A stretch of DNA of 37,861 nt from Spirochaetaceae bacterium UBA6089 (lineage in GTDB: Bacteria > Spirochaetota > Spirochaetia > Treponematales > Rectinemataceae). Made by a program: the position numbers and the translations under genes. This document shows, one piece after another, positions 8,964 to 17,207 of this stretch. The DNA is taken from assembly GCA_002435985.1 (NCBI GenBank), contig DIXD01000114.1, positions 9,057-46,917 of the forward strand, written 5' to 3'. How positions within the stretch are numbered: the first letter of the stretch is position 1; each line of letters starts with the position of its first letter. A model generated the notes under the pieces. That model worked only from the letters and a program-made list of their open reading frames with translations, was not told the DNA's origin and ran no database searches.

Positions 8964-10049
8964 ATGAAAGTAGCGATTAATGGTTTTGGACGGATCGGGC
9001 GACTGGTGTTTCAGTCTATTGTCGATCGAAAGCTGCTCGGTAAGGGCGAGGACAAGATCGATGTCGTCGCCGTGGTGGATATCGTCACCGATGCGACCTA
9101 TTTTGCCTATCAGCTGAAATACGATTCGGTGCAAGGCAAGCTGAAGGCCGACATTGCTTCCAAGAAGAGCGATCCATCCAAGGCCGAAGATGATATTCTG
9201 GTGGTCAATGGTCACGAGATCTCCTGCATCATGGCGGAAAAAGAGCTCAAGAATCTGCCGTGGGGGAAGCTCGGTGTCGACTATATAATCGAATCGACTG
9301 GGCTCTTCACCGACGAAAAGGCCTTTGGACACCTCGATGCCGGCGCCAAGAAGGTCATCATCACTGCACCAGCCAAGAGCAAGGCTGAGGACAAGAAGAT
9401 TTCCATGCTCCTTATGGGCGTCAACAACGAAAAATACGATCCTGCAAAGCACAATGTGGTTTCGAATGCATCGTGCACCACCAACTGCCTTGCGCCGCTT
9501 GTGTATGTGCTTCTTAAGGAAGGAATCGGCATCGAGACGGGCCTCATGACCACGATCCACTCGTATACCGCGACACAGAAGGTCGTGGACGGCGTGTCCA
9601 AGAAGGATTGGCGCGGTGGCCGTGCGGCGGCCATCAATATTATTCCGTCCACTACCGGCGCAGCGAAGGCAGTGGGAGAGGTGCTGCCCGAGATCAAGGG
9701 CAAGCTCACCGGCATGTCTTTCCGTGTTCCTACACCGACAGGCTCGGTGGTCGACCTCACCTTCCGTTCCGTAAAAGAGACGTCGATTCAGGAGATCGAT
9801 GCGCTTCTAAAAAATGCGTCGCAGACCTACCTCAAAGGCATTTTGGGTGTCACGGAAGAGGAGCTTGTCTCTTCCGATTTTATCCACGACGATCGCTCGT
9901 CGATTTACGACAGCCTGGCGACGCTCCAGAACAACCTCCCCGGTGAAAAGCGCTTCTTCAAGATCGTTTCCTGGTACGACAACGAGTGGGGATATTCGAA
10001 TCGCGTTGTCGATCTGCTCCGATACATGGCGTCCAAGGACAATTTTTAA
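8964..10049 (+). CDS. gap: Glyceraldehyde-3-phosphate dehydrogenase (NAD-dependent, glycolytic)
   Basis: The enzyme oxidises and phosphorylates glyceraldehyde 3-phosphate to 1,3-bisphosphoglycerate. The start at 8964 follows GAGGAGG at 7 bases and gives MKVAINGFGRIGR, the canonical NAD-binding beginning. The catalytic cysteine is Cys171 in SNASCTTNCLAP, and His199 (TTIHSYTATQ) is the base. At 361 residues it exceeds the usual 330-340 because of insertions at about residues 23-31 and 66-77 and at KSKAEDKKI (138-146). The segment VVNGHEI...LPWGKLGVDYIIESTGLF resembles kinetoplastid glycosomal GAPDH more than typical bacterial enzymes. It is cotranscribed with pgk, 21 bases downstream. Confidence 0.97.
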   Translation: MKVAINGFGRIGRLVFQSIVDRKLLGKGEDKIDVVAVVDIVTDATYFAYQLKYDSVQGKLKADIASKKSDPSKAEDDILVVNGHEISCIMAEKELKNLPWGKLGVDYIIESTGLFTDEKAFGHLDAGAKKVIITAPAKSKAEDKKISMLLMGVNNEKYDPAKHNVVSNASCTTNCLAPLVYVLLKEGIGIETGLMTTIHSYTATQKVVDGVSKKDWRGGRAAAINIIPSTTGAAKAVGEVLPEIKGKLTGMSFRVPTPTGSVVDLTFRSVKETSIQEIDALLKNASQTYLKGILGVTEEELVSSDFIHDDRSSIYDSLATLQNNLPGEKRFFKIVSWYDNEWGYSNRVVDLLRYMASKDNF

Positions 10050-10070
10050 GACTCTCCGAAGGAGACTGCG

Positions 10071-11330
10071 ATGATAAAGACTGTCCGCGATGTTTCGCTC
10101 ACCGGAAAGCGGATTATCATGCGGGTGGATTTCAATGTGCCGATGAAGAACGGTGTGGTGCAGGACGATACGCGGATCGTGGCGTCATTGCCCACCATCA
10201 AGTATATTCTCGATCAGAAACCCAAGAGCCTCGTGCTTATGTCGCACCTCGGCGATCCGGACAAAGATGCGGCCAAGGCCAGAGAAAAAGCCGAGAAAGA
10301 GGGCAAGCCCTTTGACCTCGATGCGTACCTCGACGGCAAACACCGTATGAAACCAGTGGCCGAACATCTTGCGAAGCTGCTTGGTCGGGACGTCGTCTTC
10401 CTGCCCTCGTGTTTCGGGCAAAAGAGCGCCATAGAGGCGCTCCCTGCCGGATCTGTGGCTATGCTGGAAAATACCCGCTTCCACAAAGAAGAGACGGCCA
10501 AAGATGCGACCGTACAGGAAGTGCTCGCCAGAGAATTGGCCTCCTATGGCGATATCTATGTCAACGACGCCTTCGGCACGGCGCACCGGGCGCATGCGAG
10601 CAACGCGACCATCGCGAAGTTCATGGCGGTGCGAGTGGGCGGCTTTCTCATGGAAAAAGAGGTCGCCAACCTCGAGCCAATGTTGCATAACCCGCCCAAG
10701 CCCATGGTCGCCATCATCGGCGGAGCGAAGGTCTCATCCAAGATTGCGGTGTTGGAGAATCTGCTCAAGAGCGCTTCGGCGCTGGTCATCGGCGGCGGCA
10801 TGGCCTATACCTTCCTCAAGGCGAAGGGGATTCCTGTGGGCAAGAGCATGGTCGAAGACGAATTTCTCAATACCGCGACACAGCTTCTCGACCATGCGGC
10901 GGCGCAGGGGGTACAGGTTGTGCTCCCCGTGGATCATGTCGCAGCGGATCGTTTTGCCCCCGATGCGACGCCGGTTGTCGTAGACGATCAGGCGCTGCCC
11001 GACAACCTCATGGGCCTCGATGTCGGCCCGAGGACGCTCGCCCTCTATGGGAACGTGGTCGCGAGTGCAAAGAGTGTACTGTGGAATGGTCCTGTGGGGG
11101 TATTCGAGTTTGATGCATTCGCAAAGGGAACGGAGCAGGTCGCAACGCTGGTGGCGGACGCCACTGGTAGAGGCGCGCTCACCGTGGTGGGCGGCGGCGA
11201 TTCTGTCGCGGCCGTCAACAAGTTCGGCCTTGCGTCCAACATGAGCCATGTCTCCACGGGCGGTGGCGCTTCGCTTGAGTACCTCGAAGGCAAAGAACTC
11301 CCCGGCATCGCATGTCTCGAGCAGAAGTAG
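10071..11330 (+). CDS. pgk: Phosphoglycerate kinase
   Basis: Transfers phosphate from 1,3-bisphosphoglycerate to ADP, the step after GAPDH. The 419-residue length fits bacterial PGKs with a modest insertion (charged segment near residues 60-85, DPDKDAAKAREKAEKEG). Recognisable motifs are RVDFNVP near residue 22, the LLENTRFHKEE loop near 140, NDAFGTAHRAHAS near 165-177, IGGAKVSSK near 215-223 and the C-terminal GGGDSVAAV and STGGGASLEYLEGK. GAAGGAG precedes the ATG. A strong hairpin terminator lies shortly after the stop, so the gap-pgk message should end there in part. Confidence 0.97.
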   Translation: MIKTVRDVSLTGKRIIMRVDFNVPMKNGVVQDDTRIVASLPTIKYILDQKPKSLVLMSHLGDPDKDAAKAREKAEKEGKPFDLDAYLDGKHRMKPVAEHLAKLLGRDVVFLPSCFGQKSAIEALPAGSVAMLENTRFHKEETAKDATVQEVLARELASYGDIYVNDAFGTAHRAHASNATIAKFMAVRVGGFLMEKEVANLEPMLHNPPKPMVAIIGGAKVSSKIAVLENLLKSASALVIGGGMAYTFLKAKGIPVGKSMVEDEFLNTATQLLDHAAAQGVQVVLPVDHVAADRFAPDATPVVVDDQALPDNLMGLDVGPRTLALYGNVVASAKSVLWNGPVGVFEFDAFAKGTEQVATLVADATGRGALTVVGGGDSVAAVNKFGLASNMSHVSTGGGASLEYLEGKELPGIACLEQK

Positions 11331-11356
11331 GCCTCCCTTTCGATTGAACAGCAAAT

Positions 11357-11384
11357 GGCTGTCCGAAAGGGCAGCCAATTTTTT
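11357..11384 (+). terminator. Intrinsic terminator after pgk
   Basis: GGCTGTCC and GGGCAGCC (11357-11364 with 11369-11376, one G-T pair) close on a GAAA tetraloop, and AATTTTTT follows. This is a textbook Rho-independent terminator placed between pgk and cysE. Confidence 0.85.
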
Positions 11385-11448
11385 ACCCAAAAAGGCCGGC
11401 GCTGAAAGGGAGAATATTGAGAGAACGTCGGAGAGAAGGAGTCGACAA

Positions 11449-12159
11449 GTGTACGTATATGAGAATGCAAAAGGCTCGTCACGAGCCGGCATCTTGGAGG
11501 ATGTCGATGCCGTCCTGAGCCGCGACCCAGCGGCGAGGACAAGAATCGAAGTAATGCTTGCCTATCCTGGGCTGCATGCGCTTTGGTTGTACCGAATTGC
11601 GCATCGCTTGTGGCATCGTGGTGCAAAACTCTTCGCTAGACTCATTTCGAATCTGGGCAGAAGTCTCACAGGCATCGAGATCCATCCTGCTGCAAAACTA
11701 GGCAGAAGGATCTTTATCGACCATGGCATGGGGGTCGTCATCGGCGAAACTGCGGTCATCGGCGACGACGTAACGCTCTACCACGGCGTCACCCTGGGGG
11801 GTACATCGCTCGAAAAGAAGAAGCGACATCCTACAGTGGGCGACAGAGTCACCATCGGTGCAGGCGCGAAAATACTGGGGGATATCCGTATAGGCTCCGA
11901 TTCACGTATCGGGGCGAATGCCGTGGTCGTCAAAGACGTACCCCCAAACTCCGTCGTCGTAGGGATACCTGGACAGGTTGTGCACCGACATATACCTCAT
12001 ACTGCTTCCGATGAGCCCGACCTTCACCATGAGAAGATCCCCGACGTGCTCGGCCAGCGAGTCCATGAACTGACGGCGAGAGTCATGGCCCTTGAGGAGG
12101 CCATTGCGAATATGAAAACAGCGTGTGGGGACAAAGAGCTTTACGAGAAAAATCGATGA
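11449..12159 (+). CDS. cysE: Serine O-acetyltransferase
   Basis: Acetylates L-serine with acetyl-CoA to give O-acetylserine, the cysteine precursor. I choose a GTG start at 11449: AAGGAG lies 7 bases before it, and the frame upstream overlaps pgk and the terminator. This gives 236 residues, the short CysE class. The N-terminal helical region (LEDVDAVLSRDPAART, PGLHALWLYRIAHRLW) precedes the left-handed beta-helix with hexapeptide repeats: IEIHPAAKLG, IDHGMGVVIGETAVIG (His92), YHGVTLGGTS, VTIGAGAKILGDIRIG. A C-terminal helical tail of about 55 residues follows the last coil. It sits between pgk and tpiA, linking phosphoglycerate-derived serine to cysteine. Confidence 0.92.
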   Translation: MYVYENAKGSSRAGILEDVDAVLSRDPAARTRIEVMLAYPGLHALWLYRIAHRLWHRGAKLFARLISNLGRSLTGIEIHPAAKLGRRIFIDHGMGVVIGETAVIGDDVTLYHGVTLGGTSLEKKKRHPTVGDRVTIGAGAKILGDIRIGSDSRIGANAVVVKDVPPNSVVVGIPGQVVHRHIPHTASDEPDLHHEKIPDVLGQRVHELTARVMALEEAIANMKTACGDKELYEKNR

Positions 12160-12207
12160 GGATAGTATGCAAGACATTTGGGAACAACACCAGACAGGAG
12201 AAGGAAG

Positions 12208-12957
12208 ATGAAACGTTATTTTATTGCCGGCAATTGGAAAATGCACAAAACGGTCGCCGAGGCTGTCTCGCTCGCTTCGGAGCTCAAAAACAGTCTGTCG
12301 GATTGTCAGGAGAAACTCATGATAGCGCCGCCATTTACCGCACTTCAGGCGGTATCTGGGATCATACGCTACACGAATATCCTTCTCGGAGCTCAGAACA
12401 TGGGGCCGGAAGAGAGCGGAGCGCATACGGGGGAAGTGTCGGTGCTCATGCTCAAGGACCTCGGCGTAAGCGTCGTCATTCTGGGTCACTCCGAACGCAG
12501 GCACACCTACGGAGAGGGTGACAAGCTCATCAATGCCAAGGTCAGGCTCGCCCTCAAACACGGACTTGAGGTCATTCTCTGCGTTGGTGAGACACTTGCG
12601 GAGCGAGAACAGGGCGCGCTCGAGACGGTGATTCGGCGACAGCTGGTCGAGGGGCTTAAAGGCGTCGAGCCTTCTGCCTTGACCGGCGTCACCATTGCGT
12701 ATGAGCCTGTCTGGGCTATTGGGACTGGCAAGACCGCCACCCCGGAAGATGCCGATACGGTGCACGCATTCTGCCGGACAATCGTGGCAGAGCTCTATGG
12801 TCAAGAAGCTGCACGACGAATGCCGATCCAATATGGCGGTTCCGTGAAGCCGGAAAATGTCGCCACGCTAATGGCCAAGCAAAACATCGACGGTGCGCTC
12901 GTAGGCGGTGCGAGTCTGAAGGCAGAAAGCTTTGTTCCTATCGCCAAATTTCGCTGA
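12208..12957 (+). CDS. tpiA: Triosephosphate isomerase
   Basis: Interconverts dihydroxyacetone phosphate and glyceraldehyde 3-phosphate. The start at 12208 follows AGGAGAAGGAAG and gives 249 residues, the normal length. Catalytic residues are Lys11 (GNWKMH), His94 (ILGHSERR) and Glu166 (AYEPVWAIGTGK). The C-terminal phosphate-binding motifs YGGSV and GALVGGASL are present. It lies 48 bases after cysE and 78 before secG, and completes the gap-pgk-tpi set in one transcriptional direction. Confidence 0.97.
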   Translation: MKRYFIAGNWKMHKTVAEAVSLASELKNSLSDCQEKLMIAPPFTALQAVSGIIRYTNILLGAQNMGPEESGAHTGEVSVLMLKDLGVSVVILGHSERRHTYGEGDKLINAKVRLALKHGLEVILCVGETLAEREQGALETVIRRQLVEGLKGVEPSALTGVTIAYEPVWAIGTGKTATPEDADTVHAFCRTIVAELYGQEAARRMPIQYGGSVKPENVATLMAKQNIDGALVGGASLKAESFVPIAKFR

Positions 12958-12998
12958 GGCGTTCAAGACATATTGCTTTATAGGGCACTTTGCGGTAG

Positions 12999-13004
12999 TA
13001 TAAT
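12999..13004 (+). promoter_or_regulatory. Candidate -10 box upstream of secG
   Basis: A perfect TATAAT sits 31 bases before the secG ATG. The only -35-like sequence, TTGCTT at 12973-12978, is 20 bases away, which is too far for a normal promoter. This is therefore tentative. Confidence 0.35.
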
Positions 13005-13035
13005 CTTTCGAAGAATTTCTTGTTGGAGTAAATGC

Positions 13036-13425
13036 ATGGGTTTTTTTAGTATATTGCTGCTTGTTGTGTTTATAATCGTGTGCCTTTTGCTCATTTTCCT
13101 CGTGATCATTCAAGATGAAGATTCCGATTCCATCGGAGGAATTTTTGCGGGAGGCTCACAGAGTGCCTTTGGTTCCCGATCGTCGAATGTCGTGATTCGC
13201 ATTACCTATGTCTTAGGTGCCATCTTCTTCATCACAGCCTTTGCCCTTGCAGTGGTGAACAAGTCTCCAACCGGCGATGTTCAGAAGGCCGTCGAACAGA
13301 ATTCGGCAGAGACCGCGACCGGCGAGTGGTGGCTCAACCAGGACGCCCAGAATGTAGAGAGTCAGTCTGTGCCGCAGAGTCAAACGCCTCAAACAGATCA
13401 GCCCGCTGCGCCGGCAACGAAATAG
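13036..13425 (+). CDS. secG: Preprotein translocase subunit SecG
   Basis: Small membrane partner of SecYE that aids protein export. The start at 13036 has GGAG 7 bases upstream and gives 129 residues. The first membrane helix (residues 2-24) is followed by the typical SecG loop (QDEDSDSIGGIFAGGSQSAFGSRSS) and a second helix near residues 54-74. A Gln/Ser/Pro-rich tail of about 50 residues follows, longer than in E. coli SecG. The order tpiA-secG is common in bacteria. Confidence 0.92.
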   Translation: MGFFSILLLVVFIIVCLLLIFLVIIQDEDSDSIGGIFAGGSQSAFGSRSSNVVIRITYVLGAIFFITAFALAVVNKSPTGDVQKAVEQNSAETATGEWWLNQDAQNVESQSVPQSQTPQTDQPAAPATK

Positions 13426-13479
13426 CATCGGCAGGATATACTCTTCGTCTTTTTTCGTAGGCAGTAGGTAGGGGCACAG

Positions 13480-13518
13480 AAGCGGGACGTTCTGTCCCAA
13501 TTCCGCGCTTTTATTCTT
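13480..13518 (+). terminator. Possible terminator after secG
   Basis: An imperfect hairpin pairs AAGCG (13480-13484) with CGCTT (13506-13510), with an inner GGAC/GTCC stem, and is followed by TTATTCTTT. It lies 55 bases after secG and 60 before the next gene. It is weaker than the terminators at 11357 and 18766. Confidence 0.45.
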
Positions 13519-13580
13519 TAGGCCGTACAAGGTGCATTTACCGTGTAACGACCTCTTTTAAAAGGTGTTTTTTATTTATT

Positions 13581-13979
13581 ATGCGGATTGGAATAAGTGC
13601 TCTTGGGCATACGAAGCTTTCTCATCTCGCTGAAACGGTGCGCAAATCTTTTGCAGAGCTCGGAAATGACGCCGTGGTTGTCATGGATTCTCCCTATAGT
13701 TTAGGGGCCTATGATTTTCTCATCTTCATGACTGAACCAAAAGGTTTGTTTGGTGGCCTTTTGACATCCGTTCCTCAGCAACTTGCGAAACAGGAAGGAC
13801 TGATAGGGAAACGCTGTCTGGCCATGGTGCGCAAGAGTGGGCTGAGATCGGGGCATACGCTGAGAAAATTTATGGAGGCGCTCGAACACGAAGGGCTTGT
13901 CGTCGTCCAAGCCGAGCTATTCCCCGACGTAAAGGCCGCCGTACGAATTGCGCTGACTGCACCCTTGAGGCGTGGATAA
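13581..13979 (+). CDS. Hypothetical small protein, flavodoxin-like pattern
   Basis: A 132-residue soluble protein. The alternation of strands and helices (MRIGISALG, AVVVMDS, DFLIFMTEP, RCLAMVRKSG, GLVVVQAEL) suggests a small Rossmann/flavodoxin-like fold. I see no diagnostic FMN or nucleotide loop, so function is not assigned. A purine-rich AAAGGTG lies 13 bases before the ATG with a T-rich spacer, an unusually long gap. It stops 3 bases before the J-domain gene, so the two are almost certainly coupled. Confidence 0.65.
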   Translation: MRIGISALGHTKLSHLAETVRKSFAELGNDAVVVMDSPYSLGAYDFLIFMTEPKGLFGGLLTSVPQQLAKQEGLIGKRCLAMVRKSGLRSGHTLRKFMEALEHEGLVVVQAELFPDVKAAVRIALTAPLRRG

Positions 13980-13982
13980 AGC

Positions 13983-14849
13983 ATGAAGAATTACTATGAA
14001 ATTCTTGGCGTCAATCCCGATTCGAGCCCTCAGGATATAAAGAGTGCTTTTCGAAGGCAGGCAAAACGTCTTCATCCCGATATGCATTATTCCATGGAGA
14101 ATACGAAGACCAGAGAGTCTTCTGCGACGATCCGCGAATCGGCGATGAGGCTTATTCTTGAAGCCTATAAAATTCTTTCCGACGCAGAAAAGAGAAGGAC
14201 CTACGACAGAGAGCTCAGAAAGAGAGAGAGAGAAAACAAAGGCTTCGATTATCACGAATTTCTCAAACAGCGCACAGACGATCCCGAGAGCCAGGCAAAA
14301 TTGATTGTCTATGATTTGCTGCACGATCTCGATGAAGAAGCCCTGTTGGTCTATGAGCGGAGCAAAGCCTTTCTTGACTTCAGGCTCGAGCGCTGGCTCG
14401 AGCGCGGTGAAGCCATGGATGCTGAGTACTGCATTGCCGAGGAGTACGAAAAGAGAGGCAAATACATCAAGGCATATCAGATTTATAAGAAAATCATAAC
14501 AATGGAGCTTGAAAAACCTTGGTTTCGTTATTATTTTGATGTGGTAGCATTGAAATTTAGATTCCTCATCCTGCAGAGACTTCCTGGAAGAATCGATGAA
14601 GAAGATTATCTCGACAGGCTGGACGAGGCGATAGGGTTGCAGATCTCTCCCAGAGAAACTGCCCAATATCTCCGTAAAAAGGTCGAACTATGCCTTCATC
14701 GGCAAGATGTTGAAGTGGCGCATGAGGCGCTCCGGCAAATCTCGCAGATCTATCCGAAGCTCGCAGGCCTTTCAGCGTTGCGTGCAAAGGTTGAGCATGC
14801 CCTCGATCAGCGTGTCGAAGAAGACACTATGGTGGAAACAGGACCGTAG
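13983..14849 (+). CDS. J-domain (DnaJ-like) cochaperone with helical C-terminus
   Basis: Residues 1-75 form a J domain: NYYEILGV, the HPD triad at 31-33, then an Ala/Ile helix ending in YKILSDAEKRRTYDRELR. The HPD motif is intact, so it should stimulate a DnaK ATPase. The remaining 210 residues have no Gly/Phe or zinc-finger region, so this is not DnaJ itself. They look helical and TPR-like (EYEKRGKYIKAYQIYKKI), which would bind a specific client or location. The 288-residue length is unlike DnaJ (about 370). It probably works with the small protein encoded 3 bases upstream. Confidence 0.85.
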   Translation: MKNYYEILGVNPDSSPQDIKSAFRRQAKRLHPDMHYSMENTKTRESSATIRESAMRLILEAYKILSDAEKRRTYDRELRKRERENKGFDYHEFLKQRTDDPESQAKLIVYDLLHDLDEEALLVYERSKAFLDFRLERWLERGEAMDAEYCIAEEYEKRGKYIKAYQIYKKIITMELEKPWFRYYFDVVALKFRFLILQRLPGRIDEEDYLDRLDEAIGLQISPRETAQYLRKKVELCLHRQDVEVAHEALRQISQIYPKLAGLSALRAKVEHALDQRVEEDTMVETGP

Positions 14850-14904
14850 CCCGTAGAGGATTTTCCGAGAATATATTTTGTATTGAAAGTGAGAGCGAGA
14901 CAGT

Positions 14905-15936
14905 ATGAAGAGAATCATGACATGGCTGATGGTGCTCACATGTGCCGCGATGCCGATTTTTGCACAGACCAGTATCGATAAGCCTGCAGCAACCTTGAAG
15001 CTGACAAAGCAGGAAGTCATATCTGTGCGCCAGCTTCGCGCCGACATCGAGCGTCTGGAGAATGCTACGGGGGTTAAGCTGACTGTCGATCAGCGCAAGG
15101 ATGTGCTCGATGCGAGAATCAACAGCATGTTGTTTCTTCAGTTCTGTGAGCGTGAAAAAATTTCCGTCTCCGATGCTCAAGTCAATGCGGCGCTTGCCCA
15201 GTTGAAGTCCCAGCTCGGCTCCGGTGCAACCGATGCCGATCTGGAGAGATCGCTCAGGGCGTCAGGAGTTTTCGTAGATCCTAGTGTCTATGTCCGTCAG
15301 CGCCTATTGTTCGAGACATATGTCAGGTTAAGAAAACAAGATGAAATGAAGAGCGCACTCAAAGCGCCGACCGCGGATGATATTCTTAAGGCCTACGATG
15401 TGGCAAAATCCTCGCTCGTCCGGCCCGACACGATCCGGATAAGCGTGATTTATATCGATACGAAGGGTAAAAACGATGCCGAGATCGAGAAGGCAAAGGA
15501 GCTCATTCACGACATATCCGCGGCACTCAAGGCAAATCCTTCCAAGTTTGACGAATATGTGCTGCGGGCAGGCGATGCGGCGGGCTATAAGGCTATTCCA
15601 TCTCTATACCTCGAAAAGACGCAGCAGAGTAAGTCCATATTCGGCGAGGCGTTTTTCAATGCGGCCTTCCAGGCGAAGACCGGAGAGATCACTCCCGTAA
15701 TCCAGACACCCACGGGGTTCAGAATCGTCCGTGTGAATGAATTTATTGCTCAAAAACAACTTACTCTTTCGGACCCGGTTCCTGGAAATCAGAATCTCAC
15801 TGTCCAGGAATTCCTTGCAATACAGCTTGCCATGGAAAAAGAGCAAACCTTCTTGAACAAAGTAGAAACTGACCTGATCGAAAGTCTCCGCAAAGAGGCA
15901 ACCATCAAAGTCTACCCGGAAAATTTGAACTGGTAA
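14905..15936 (+). CDS. SurA/PrsA-like periplasmic chaperone (peptidyl-prolyl isomerase family)
   Basis: The 343-residue product has a signal peptide with a probable cleavage after IFA (residues 1-20). The N-terminal part (QEVISVRQLRADIERLE..., RKDVLDARINSMLFLQFCEREKISVSD) matches the SurA_N helical chaperone fold, in which a strand swaps with a C-terminal segment. A parvulin-like region may lie at about residues 170-290 (PDTIRISVIYID...TPTGFRIVRVNEF), but several parvulin active-site residues are not obvious, so it may be chaperone only. It is the first gene of a run with nusB (12 bases downstream) and map. Its likely role is outer-membrane protein folding. Confidence 0.8.
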   Translation: MKRIMTWLMVLTCAAMPIFAQTSIDKPAATLKLTKQEVISVRQLRADIERLENATGVKLTVDQRKDVLDARINSMLFLQFCEREKISVSDAQVNAALAQLKSQLGSGATDADLERSLRASGVFVDPSVYVRQRLLFETYVRLRKQDEMKSALKAPTADDILKAYDVAKSSLVRPDTIRISVIYIDTKGKNDAEIEKAKELIHDISAALKANPSKFDEYVLRAGDAAGYKAIPSLYLEKTQQSKSIFGEAFFNAAFQAKTGEITPVIQTPTGFRIVRVNEFIAQKQLTLSDPVPGNQNLTVQEFLAIQLAMEKEQTFLNKVETDLIESLRKEATIKVYPENLNW

Positions 15937-15947
15937 GGAGAGCCTCT

Positions 15948-16391
15948 GTGGCATCGAGGAGGAAGGCGAGAATTCTTGCGGTTCAGGCGCTCTATGCATG
16001 GGATATGTCGGGTCAGGCCCTTAGCGACCTTCTGTCCTTTGAATGGCTCGACGAGGAAAAAAAAGAGCACTATGAGTCCGAGATCCTCGATTTTGCCAAA
16101 CTGATGATCGCAGGGACCATTGAGAAGATCGATGTCGTCGACACCATGATACGGCGGCATCTGCAACATTGGTCGTTCGAGCGGCTGAGAAAGGTCGATT
16201 TGGCGATTCTGCGGGTCGGCGCATACAGCATCCTCTATCAGGATGACATTCCTCCTCAGATCAGCATCGATGAGGCCATAGAGATTGCCAAAGAGTACAG
16301 CGGTGAAGATTCATTCCGATTCATCAATGGTGTACTCGACGGCATACGAAAGGATAACGTTGAGGTATTCCATGATACGTCTAAAAAATAA
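15948..16391 (+). CDS. nusB: Transcription antitermination factor NusB
   Basis: NusB binds boxA RNA with NusE (S10) to support rRNA antitermination. A GTG start at 15948 follows AAGGAG at 7 bases. The 147-residue length is normal. Family motifs are visible: SRRKARILAVQALYAWDMSG at the N-terminus, then a helical bundle with RLRKVDLAILRVGAYSIL, and the C-terminal pattern ISIDEAIEIAKEYSGEDSFRFINGVLDGI. It overlaps map by 20 bases, indicating translational coupling. Confidence 0.95.
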   Translation: MASRRKARILAVQALYAWDMSGQALSDLLSFEWLDEEKKEHYESEILDFAKLMIAGTIEKIDVVDTMIRRHLQHWSFERLRKVDLAILRVGAYSILYQDDIPPQISIDEAIEIAKEYSGEDSFRFINGVLDGIRKDNVEVFHDTSKK

Positions 16392-17118
16392 AAGGCAGAT
16401 AGAAGGAATTCGGGATTCGTGCCGAATGCTCTCTCTGCTGTATGAGGCGCTGAAACCCATGGTCAGGCCGGGCATCACGCCGAAAGAACTCGATACATTC
16501 GCGTATGATTTTATAAAAAGAAATGGCGGAAAACCGGCATTTCTCGGCTACGAAGGCTATCCGGCCACACTCTGCGTTTCCGTGAATGAAGTGGTCATCC
16601 ATGGTATACCGAACGACAAACCCCTCGAGGAAGGAGATATTGTTGGCATAGACAGCGGTATCGATCTCGACGGCTACTTTTCGGATGCCGCCATGACTCT
16701 ACCTGTAGGCATAATAAAAAAAGAGGCGCAGAAATTGCTCGATGTGACCAGAGAGTGCCTCAATTTTGCAATCGACCAGGTCAAGCCTCATGCGCGCGTC
16801 TCGGATATATCCCGCGCGGTGTTCTCACATGCGACGAAAAATGGATTTAAGGTAGTGCGTCAATACTGCGGACATGGCGTCGGACTCGAAATTCATGAAG
16901 ATCCGCAGATACCGAACTATGTGTCGCTGGGGCCGAACCCGAGGCTTATGCCGGGAATGGTTCTGGCAATCGAGCCCATGATCAACATCGGCACGAGCGA
17001 CGTGCGGGTCCTCGATGACAACTGGACTGTCGTTACCATGGACGGCTCGCTCTCCGCACATTTCGAACACACGATATTGGTCACCGATGCGGGCTGTGAG
17101 GTCCTAACTCAGTGGTGA
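16372..17118 (+). CDS. map: Methionine aminopeptidase, type I
   Basis: Removes the initiator methionine from nascent proteins. The start at 16372 lies inside nusB, with GAGG 8 bases upstream, and gives 248 residues. The five metal ligands of the pita-bread fold are present: Asp94, Asp105, His168, Glu201 and Glu232. The sequence around the first ligands (GIDSGIDLDGYFSDAAMT) departs from the E. coli pattern but keeps both aspartates. There is no N-terminal zinc-finger extension, so this is the simple type Ia form. An AT-rich stretch separates it from the protease gene downstream. Confidence 0.95.
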   Translation: MIRLKNKRQIEGIRDSCRMLSLLYEALKPMVRPGITPKELDTFAYDFIKRNGGKPAFLGYEGYPATLCVSVNEVVIHGIPNDKPLEEGDIVGIDSGIDLDGYFSDAAMTLPVGIIKKEAQKLLDVTRECLNFAIDQVKPHARVSDISRAVFSHATKNGFKVVRQYCGHGVGLEIHEDPQIPNYVSLGPNPRLMPGMVLAIEPMINIGTSDVRVLDDNWTVVTMDGSLSAHFEHTILVTDAGCEVLTQW

Positions 17119-17207
17119 TCTGCGCTTTGTAACCTCCCGTAGTATGAGATTTTTATTATATTAAAATAGGTTGTGCATATTCTTTTCCCTTCATGGAGGA
17201 TATATCT

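Noticed and set aside
11248..11448. N-terminal extension of cysE into pgk
   Set aside because: It would require translation through the terminator and has no ribosome site, whereas the GTG at 11449 has a well-spaced AAGGAG.
11902..12831. Open frame of 309 codons on the minus strand opposite cysE and tpiA
   Set aside because: It spans two well-supported genes on the other strand and has no family features. Long antisense frames arise from codon bias here.
13548..13574. ACCT-AGGT hairpin with a T run just before the gene at 13581
   Set aside because: The stem is short with a bulge, and it overlaps the probable ribosome site, so I do not call a terminator there.
17133..17207. AT-rich stretch before the HtrA gene as a heat-shock promoter or CIRCE element
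   Set aside because: No inverted repeat of the CIRCE type and no -10/-35 pair with acceptable spacing could be found.
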